The position numbers were made by a program, and so were the translations under genes. Below, one piece after another: positions 58,807-64,000 of a stretch of 64,000 bases of DNA. Source of the stretch: a bacterium (lineage in GTDB: Bacteria > Babelota > Babeliae > Babelales > UBA12409); contig JABJKG010000012.1 in the NCBI GenBank assembly GCA_018660415.1, positions 20,159-84,158 of the forward strand, given 5' to 3'. Below the pieces are notes generated by a model, which saw only the letters and a program-made list of their open reading frames with translations, was not told where the DNA came from and did no database searches. The first letter of the stretch is position 1; every line of letters starts with the position of its first letter.

Positions 58807-60501
58807 ATGAAGTTTAGAATTGGACTATTATCAGTCCTACTTTTGTTTGGTTTTAATCATCTTGAATCATCCAACTCATGTGATGACTGTTGTACCACCG
58901 TCACCGATTGCTGTGACTCTGACTGTTCCACATCTGCAAAATCTTGTTCTAGCGGAACACAGTTTGGTAAAACATTCTTCCATTTACGAGAAGCAACACA
59001 AAACACCCCACTACGTATGATGGGTAATGCAGACAAAATGCATCTCTTTGATAAAGGATGTAATATATATGGTGTCTTTGGTGCCGTTGTTGGTTATGAA
59101 CGAACCACTGCAACCTGTAGCCTAGGAAAAGTATTCTCCTTTGATGAATGTGGAACCACCGTCTTTGGAGCAGACTCTAGTAAACCTTTCTTTGATGGAA
59201 CCATTGATAAAGTATTTCCAAATGAAGAGTCTAACGCCCGCTCTGCTGATTTTGGATTATCACCTTCATTCCAAGCTTCTTTAATCTTTAGACCACGCAT
59301 TGAAAAGGTCTTAATAGATTTTGATCTTTTTGTCGGGCTTGATGAATGCGTGTGTGGCTTATGGGGTCGCATCGCAGCTCCAATAGTTCATGCCAAGTAT
59401 AACCTCAATCCATGCCAAACTATTACAACAACTCAAGGTGGCACATACTACCCATCAGGATTTGTAGATGTACCTGATGCTGTGGTTGCCGTACCTTATG
59501 ATAATGTTAAAACAGCATGGAACCAATTAGGCTCATACGGTGATGTTGGTAGTTCTGCATGCGGTAAGCTTCCATGCTCAAGTAAAAGAAAAACCAAGCT
59601 TGGTGCAGTTAGCCTCGACCTTGGTTATGATCTAGTCCGTTGTGAGTCGATGGCATTAGGCATTAGTATCCATGGCGTTATCCCAACTGGCAACGCTCCA
59701 CGATCATCATATTTATTTGATCCAATTGCCGGAACCTACAATTGGCAACTTGGTGGAACAATTAATGCACATTGGACTGCATGGTGTTGTGAAAAAAGTA
59801 GCATCTCCTTATACGGTTATTGTGTAATGACTCATATGTTCAAGGATAGGCAAACGCGTCTCTTAGGACTCAATGTTGGTGGCCAAACAGCCGGAAATTC
59901 ATGGATTCAATTGAAAAAATTTGATGGTGCAAACGTGTATGATGGAGAAGTGGTTCGAGCATCCAGTATGTTAGGACGAAGTATTAAGGTTGGTAACAAT
60001 TTCATGTCAGACCTTTCATTTATGTTACAATACAAACGTTGCGCTCTTGATCTTTCACTTGGATATAATTTCTGGTATCGATCTAAGGATGTCTGCTCCA
60101 TTAAATGTAAGGATGGAAGCACAGATCCATGTCGAGGCGGATGTTATGGTCCTTTCTCTGCTGCTACCTATGGTATCAAGGGAGTAAGTCCCGTAGCAGC
60201 AGCCGGTGTTGCCAATGATGACTTCTACTCTAAAGCCGATTCAAATATCCATAAGTCGGGAACCTTGGTTGATGCAGCTACTGCAGATGCAACAACGTAT
60301 GTTCTTGAAAGCGATATCGATACATGTGTAGCATTAGCACCATCCGCATACTCTAATAAAATATTTGGTTACATTGGTTATAATGGCGACTATGAGGACT
60401 ATCAACCTTACTTTGGTGTTGGTGGGATGTATGAGTGGGGTCAAGGTAACCGTGCAGCCGATCAGTATGGTGTGTATGTTAAAGTCGGCGTTTCATTCTA
60501 G
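58807..60501 (+). CDS. Cys-rich major outer-membrane-type protein 2
   Basis: 564 residues, a paralogue of OMP1 along its full length (shared: MMGxADKMHLF, GLGKVFSF/SLGKVFSF, ARSADFG, IDFDLFVGLDE, GYDLVR, LFDPIAGT, IKVGN, LSLGYNFWYRSKD, ALAPSAYSNKIFGY, GGMYEWxxxNRAADQ). Signal peptide MKFRIGLLSVLLLFGFNHLESS; the N-terminal Cys cluster is even richer (SCDDCCTTVTDCCDSDC). It ends in YVKVGVSF, again a beta-signal. Codon bias is weaker than in OMP1, so it may be less expressed. Aggag ribosome-binding site. It has its own terminator. Confidence 0.8.
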   Translation: MKFRIGLLSVLLLFGFNHLESSNSCDDCCTTVTDCCDSDCSTSAKSCSSGTQFGKTFFHLREATQNTPLRMMGNADKMHLFDKGCNIYGVFGAVVGYERTTATCSLGKVFSFDECGTTVFGADSSKPFFDGTIDKVFPNEESNARSADFGLSPSFQASLIFRPRIEKVLIDFDLFVGLDECVCGLWGRIAAPIVHAKYNLNPCQTITTTQGGTYYPSGFVDVPDAVVAVPYDNVKTAWNQLGSYGDVGSSACGKLPCSSKRKTKLGAVSLDLGYDLVRCESMALGISIHGVIPTGNAPRSSYLFDPIAGTYNWQLGGTINAHWTAWCCEKSSISLYGYCVMTHMFKDRQTRLLGLNVGGQTAGNSWIQLKKFDGANVYDGEVVRASSMLGRSIKVGNNFMSDLSFMLQYKRCALDLSLGYNFWYRSKDVCSIKCKDGSTDPCRGGCYGPFSAATYGIKGVSPVAAAGVANDDFYSKADSNIHKSGTLVDAATADATTYVLESDIDTCVALAPSAYSNKIFGYIGYNGDYEDYQPYFGVGGMYEWGQGNRAADQYGVYVKVGVSF

Positions 60502-60515
60502 TATAAAAATGAATT

Positions 60516-60547
60516 AAAAAAAGCCCCGAGTTTGTCGGGGCTTTTTA
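60516..60547 (+). terminator. Rho-independent terminator after OMP2
   Basis: AAAAGCCCCGA pairs with TCGGGGCTTTT around GTTTG, with flanking A and T runs. Confidence 0.9.
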
Positions 60548-60569
60548 CTATAATTATTAAGAGGTAATT

Positions 60570-61097
60570 ATGTGGTTTTTAGGACAAAAGCGATGGTCTC
60601 CCTATTTTGTAGGGATGTGTATAGGAATCTTATACTGTTTTTCTTATTATTTTATGGGAAGACTGCTAGGAACTACCATGAGTTTTATGCATGTTATTGC
60701 ATTAATAGAACATTACTTAACTCCCTATCACGCAGAACACTCTCTTTTTTTCAAAACCTTTATACATAATCATCCTTATATCGACTGGCAATTTGCATTA
60801 GTCATTGCACTTTTTTTTGGATCACTAGTTTCATCTCTCATTTCTAACTCCCGAACGCGAGAGTTAGTACCAAGTATTTGGAAAGAGAATTTTGGTCCAT
60901 CACGTATCAAGCGATATATTGGCGCATTTATAGGTGGAATATTAATCGTGTTTGGTGCACGCATTGCTGGAGGATGTACTTCCGGGTTTGCTATAGCATA
61001 TGGCCTTCAACTTGCAGTAACCGGATGGCTGTTCATTTTTAGCCTATTTATCACTGGAGTTATTGTAGCGTCAATTTTATATAGTAAAAGTCGATAG
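60570..61097 (+). CDS. YeeE/YedE-family membrane protein (first half of pair)
   Basis: 175 residues, four to five membrane helices. The family motif GARIAGGCTSGFAIAYGLQL carries the conserved Cys in GGCTSG, found in thiosulfate-uptake YeeE and related sulfur transporters. AAGAGG precedes the ATG. The second half is encoded 9 nt downstream; the two short proteins together equal one full-length YeeE, an arrangement found in several bacteria. Likely imports a sulfur species (thiosulfate or similar), by family knowledge; substrate not proven. Confidence 0.85.
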   Translation: MWFLGQKRWSPYFVGMCIGILYCFSYYFMGRLLGTTMSFMHVIALIEHYLTPYHAEHSLFFKTFIHNHPYIDWQFALVIALFFGSLVSSLISNSRTRELVPSIWKENFGPSRIKRYIGAFIGGILIVFGARIAGGCTSGFAIAYGLQLAVTGWLFIFSLFITGVIVASILYSKSR

Positions 61098-61106
61098 GAG
61101 TCTTTC

Positions 61107-61658
61107 ATGTCAATGGTACTATTTGCAACCCCATCTCTATTAATTCAAGGCGCCTTTATTGGATTTATCTTTGGGTTCCTATTACAAAAAGGAACAGTAT
61201 CAAGATTTAATACTATTGTAGGACAGTTCCTACTTAAAGATTTTACGGTTTTGAAAATCATGTTGTCAGCCATAATAATAGGCGGTATTGGAATGTATTC
61301 ATTACGTGATACAAATACCATATTTAAAATGCCCATCGATTCTTATAGCCTTATGGGGTCGATCATAGGTGGAATTATATTTGGTTGTGGAATGACCTTG
61401 TTTGGATATTGTCCAGGCACGAGTATTGCGGCATGGGCCGAGGGTGCTCATGATGCATTTTTTGGCATCATTGGTATTTTTGTAGGATCAGCCTTGTTTG
61501 AGTTATGTTATCCATGGATTAATGCGCATATACTCTTAAAGTTTCAAAGCGATGAGACATTATCATCAGTACTACAAGTATCTCCTTGGATCATACTGAT
61601 AGCTCTCACTATATTCTCAATTTTCTTTTTCGCGTTCTTAGAAAAAAACGAACTATAG
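61107..61658 (+). CDS. YeeE/YedE-family membrane protein (second half of pair)
   Basis: 183 residues with about five membrane helices. Key blocks: GAFIGFIFGFLLQKGTVSRF, TIVGQFLLKDFTVLKIMLSA and GCGMTLFGYCPGTSIAAWAE, the latter with the conserved Cys of the pore (GYCPGT). GGAG ribosome-binding site. Its TAG forms the palindrome CTATAG with the stop of the convergent acp-like gene. Probably forms a heteromer with the upstream half to move a sulfur compound. Confidence 0.85.
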   Translation: MSMVLFATPSLLIQGAFIGFIFGFLLQKGTVSRFNTIVGQFLLKDFTVLKIMLSAIIIGGIGMYSLRDTNTIFKMPIDSYSLMGSIIGGIIFGCGMTLFGYCPGTSIAAWAEGAHDAFFGIIGIFVGSALFELCYPWINAHILLKFQSDETLSSVLQVSPWIILIALTIFSIFFFAFLEKNEL

Positions 61659-61889
61659 AGTATTTTCTACAAACGAAACAATATCAGTCAGTGAAGCTAA
61701 TGAATCTGCATCATCATCAGAAATTTCAATTAAGAATGTTTCTTCAAGCTTCATGATAACCTCGATTTTATCAAGATCATCAAGGCCAAGAGTTGTAAAT
61801 GTTTCCGACATTTCTAAGGCCGCGGGTTTATTAATCAACTTCTCTAAGATAGCTTCTTTAACATGGCTGGTGATTTGTTCATTATTCAT
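61653..61889 (-). CDS. Acyl-carrier-like protein lacking the phosphopantetheine Ser
   Basis: 78 residues, full ACP length and helix pattern. TFTTLGLDDLDKIEVIMKLE aligns with the ACP consensus SFxxDLGADSLDTVELVMALE, and ETFLIEISDDDADSLASLTD matches helix III. The DSL serine that carries 4'-phosphopantetheine is Asp38 here (codon 61776-61778, GAT), flanked by another Asp. The protein therefore cannot be a conventional carrier. The rest is well conserved and acidic, so it is not simply decaying. It follows a FabD-like gene whose nucleophile is also missing. A structural or binding role, such as the non-acylated roles known for some ACP-like proteins, is plausible. Confidence 0.85.
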   Translation of the reverse strand: MNNEQITSHVKEAILEKLINKPAALEMSETFTTLGLDDLDKIEVIMKLEETFLIEISDDDADSLASLTDIVSFVENTL

Positions 61890-61906
61890 AGGGAGCTCTT
61901 TTCCTT

Positions 61907-62878
61907 TTATTCTTCCGGTTCAGAAACTGTTTGTAATCCAAGGTCTAATTCAACTTCAGGAAAAATTTCTTTAAGTGCTTCAATATCAGATTTTTGTGAT
62001 AGCGTTACAAATTTTTTGTCAGGATATCTTTCACGCACTAACGGCTCAAACTCTTTACCTGGACCCACCTGAATAAGCACATCAACGTCCTTAAAGTTAT
62101 CAATAGATTTATCCCATAGTAGTGGTGAAAAAATCTGACTGATAACAGCTTTTTTGGTATCCTCTGGTTGAGCACTAATCTCTGCATTAACATTATTACT
62201 TAGCGGCGTATTCAATTCTTTAAAATCAACCTTGCCTAAGTATAAACTCAGCTGCTCTACAACAGAGTCCATCAAGTTTGAATGCAACCCAAATGCTTGA
62301 TCAACCGATTTTACTTTAACTTTTTTCTTTTTTGATAATAACTCTCGCAATGTTTCAACATCTTCGGCTTCTCCTGAAACAATAAACTCTGTTGGTGTAT
62401 TATAAGCTGCAATAGCTAATGTTTTTGTAGCCTTGACTAATGCTAAAGATTTTTCAAGATCTTCCTGCGTCATTCCCGTTACTTTTATAACCGCACCATT
62501 GAGAGTTTCCAATGTTTCTTCATAAAATTGAGCATACTTTTTTAATACATATAATCCATCAGGAAATGTAAACCCTTTGGCTGAATGTATAGCAGCAAAC
62601 TGCCCAATACCATAACCTGCCACTAATGTAGGTGCAATGCCCGCCTTGGTTAGCAATGCACTCAAAGCACTTTGTACCAAAAAGAGAGACAAATATGCAT
62701 GCATTGGTTGCGAAATTTCTGCATCTGATGAGGCAAAACAAAGTTTAATGAAATTAATATCCAAACATGATGATGCTTCTTCAAAATATTCTTGCACTGT
62801 GCGAGAATCATCGTAGAGATCTTTTGCCATCCCAACAAATTGTGATCCATATCCTGGAAAAAGCATTCCAATTTTCAT
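61907..62878 (-). CDS. FabD-like acyltransferase homologue without catalytic Ser
   Basis: 323 residues. The fold signature of malonyl-CoA:ACP transacylase is clear: KIGMLFPGYGSQFVGMAKDL (FPGQGxQ region), SALLTKAGIAPTLVAGYGIG, VLKKYAQFYEETLE and FGLHSNLMDSV, where His199 matches the catalytic His. The nucleophile elbow GHSxG reads GYGIG, with Gly90 (codon 62609-62611, GGT) in place of Ser and Tyr in place of His. The usual carboxylate-binding Arg in the following helix is also not seen (LKKYAQF). Thus it is predicted not to transfer malonyl groups. It lies 17 nt upstream of the Ser-less ACP. It may keep ACP-binding or another role. Confidence 0.85.
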   Translation of the reverse strand: MKIGMLFPGYGSQFVGMAKDLYDDSRTVQEYFEEASSCLDINFIKLCFASSDAEISQPMHAYLSLFLVQSALSALLTKAGIAPTLVAGYGIGQFAAIHSAKGFTFPDGLYVLKKYAQFYEETLETLNGAVIKVTGMTQEDLEKSLALVKATKTLAIAAYNTPTEFIVSGEAEDVETLRELLSKKKKVKVKSVDQAFGLHSNLMDSVVEQLSLYLGKVDFKELNTPLSNNVNAEISAQPEDTKKAVISQIFSPLLWDKSIDNFKDVDVLIQVGPGKEFEPLVRERYPDKKFVTLSQKSDIEALKEIFPEVELDLGLQTVSEPEE

Positions 62879-62914
62879 AATACAGGTTCCTTACTTAGCA
62901 CATATTCAAAAAGA

Positions 62915-64000
62915 CTATAAAACACTAACAAATGATCGTAAGCGCTCTAAGCTAACATCTTTACCAAGCAAGCATAATAACTGAAATACACTTGGACTTT
63001 GGGTTTTTCCAATCAAAGCCAAACGTATAGGCTGTAAAATCATTGGCAGCTTAATCGGCGCTTGTTTACAATAACTTGTTATTATATCTTTTACCATATC
63101 GAGATCCCAATTAGATAGATTTTCCAATTGAGTAATCAAGTTGGTTATATGTGCAGCCGTATCAGAAGTATTCCATTTTTGTAGAGCATCAGCATCATAG
63201 TTAGTAGAACCAACATATAATAGCCGTATTTCATCAATTAGTTCGCGTACCGTCTTGGCACGTTCCTTATAGACCTCAATGGCCAAGATAATACGATCTC
63301 GGTCCCAAAGAATAAACTCTGTCGAAAGAGGCTCTTTCAACTCATTTTCAATATAAGAAAGTAAATCATCCGCACCCATTGAACGGATATAAACCCCATT
63401 AAGCCAATCTAACTTTTCAATATCAAATATAGCGCCACTGCTCCCTACTGCGTCTAATGAGAAGAACTTAATCAACTCTTCACGAGTAAACACTTCTTGA
63501 TCACCATGCGACCATCCTAAACGCACCAAATAATTGAGAAGTGCGTCTGGCAAGTAACCATCTTTTTTATATTCCACTACTGAAACAGCACCATCACGCT
63601 TAGACAGCTTTCCGCCTTCAGGATTTAAAATAAGGGGTAAGTGCGCCCAAGCTGGCTGCTCAAGGCCTAACGCCTCATAAAGCAAAATTTGTTTGACGGT
63701 ATTACCTAGATGCTCTTCCCCACGAATCACATAGTTGATTTTCATGGCAGCATCATCAATAACTACCACAAAGTTGTAAACTGGTGACCCGTCAGATCGT
63801 GCAATAATAAAATCATCTAATTGATCGCGCGCAATAGTAATCGTTCCACGAATCAAGTCAGTAAAGGTAACATTTTCAATGTTGTCTGGAATTTTAAAGC
63901 GCACAACATAAGGGCGCTTTTCATTATTGTCACATGCTTGATCACGACAACATAAATCATACTTAACATTGGTACCGTCACCAAGCCGCTGCGTTAACTC
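62915..64000 (-). CDS. gltX: Glutamyl-tRNA synthetase, C-terminal part (5' end beyond window)
   Basis: About 361 residues; the frame is open to the right edge of the window, so the GTG at 63904 is not the real start. Residues near the edge (CCRDQACDNNEKRPYVVRFK) form the Cys-containing insertion and the RFKIP strand of GluRS. The KMSKS-like loop is GGKLSKRDGAVSV; YNFVVVIDDAAMKINYVIRG then EEHLGNTVKQILLYEALGLE are class I core. The C-terminal anticodon-binding helical domain is complete. It charges tRNA-Glu, and in bacteria lacking GlnRS also tRNA-Gln for amidation; no GlnRS or GatCAB is in the window. Followed 36 nt later by the FabD-like gene. Confidence 0.95.
   Translation of the reverse strand, partial: ELTQRLGDGTNVKYDLCCRDQACDNNEKRPYVVRFKIPDNIENVTFTDLIRGTITIARDQLDDFIIARSDGSPVYNFVVVIDDAAMKINYVIRGEEHLGNTVKQILLYEALGLEQPAWAHLPLILNPEGGKLSKRDGAVSVVEYKKDGYLPDALLNYLVRLGWSHGDQEVFTREELIKFFSLDAVGSSGAIFDIEKLDWLNGVYIRSMGADDLLSYIENELKEPLSTEFILWDRDRIILAIEVYKERAKTVRELIDEIRLLYVGSTNYDADALQKWNTSDTAAHITNLITQLENLSNWDLDMVKDIITSYCKQAPIKLPMILQPIRLALIGKTQSPSVFQLLCLLGKDVSLERLRSFVSVL

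Noticed and set aside
1..64000. CRISPR array, insertion sequence or prophage
   Set aside because: No regularly spaced repeats, transposase, integrase or phage structural genes were found; the repeats seen are within ankyrin genes or a single 20-bp tandem pair.

Overview
The window is AT-rich bacterial DNA with dense, mostly operonic genes and ordinary Shine-Dalgarno starts. Housekeeping genes (proS, rny, infC-rpmI-rplT, recA, miaA, pyrG, dnaK, ychF, ppa, maf, rsmH, murF, ftsK, gltX) are interleaved with a large set of secreted, eukaryote-like or unrecognised proteins: ankyrin repeats, WD40-like propellers, TPR/coiled-coil proteins, cytosolic-phospholipase-A2-like lipases, a chagasin-like inhibitor and Cys-rich peptides. 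Together with few biosynthetic genes and several import-type transporters (three EamA proteins, LysE, a YeeE/YedE pair), this suggests a host-dependent Gram-negative bacterium with a reduced genome, most like Candidatus Dependentiae (TM6). That assignment is inference from gene content; no 16S rRNA is present. No insertion sequence, prophage or CRISPR array was seen.

Layout. 1-620: 3' end of a cPLA2-like lipase. 690-3249: proS, LysE-type exporter, MazG-like pyrophosphohydrolase. 3258-9389: minus-strand block of secreted repeat proteins (two WD40-like, one TPR/coiled coil, one ankyrin). 9449-12171: three tandem EamA transporters. 12479-13753: DEAD-box helicase behind a long leader. 13831-23295: one long minus-strand series carD-miaA-SPOR-ppiD-recA-infC-rpmI-rplT-coiled coil-zapA-rny-ymdB. 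23615-26350: two flippase-like membrane proteins. 26494-30076: four secreted ankyrin-type proteins. 30082-31722: pyrG. 31930-34001: three paralogous secreted Ala-rich proteins, each with the same promoter architecture. 34075-35757: complete cPLA2-like lipase. 35971-37893: dnaK. 37952-39484: minus-strand operon of five small secreted proteins, including two microproteins of 50 and 53 aa and a chagasin-like protein. 39710-42809: two secreted unknowns and gamma-glutamyltranspeptidase. 42999-45926: ychF, an unknown, an HspR-like MerR regulator and its orphan neighbour. 46026-47254: ankyrin pseudogene killed by one nonsense codon, next to its intact paralogue. 47257-49906: ppa, maf, a secreted unknown, an ankyrin protein. 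50140-50931: secreted unknown. 51108-56453: tRNA-Gln, spoVG, rsmH, murF, ftsK. 56982-60501: two large Cys-rich outer-membrane-type proteins. 60570-61658: YeeE/YedE pair. 61653-64000: acyl-carrier-like protein, FabD-like protein and the 3' part of gltX.

The strongest oddities: (i) an ACP whose phosphopantetheine Ser is Asp lies beside a FabD homologue whose catalytic Ser is Gly, i.e. a pair of apparent pseudoenzymes; (ii) three tandem Ala-rich secreted paralogues with matching TTGAC(T/G)-N16-TATT(A/C)T promoters; (iii) the small-secreted-protein operon with stop/start overlaps; (iv) bacterial cPLA2-type lipases carrying the eukaryotic catalytic motifs. A plausible reading is that much of the accessory content acts at the host interface, but none of that function is shown by sequence alone.
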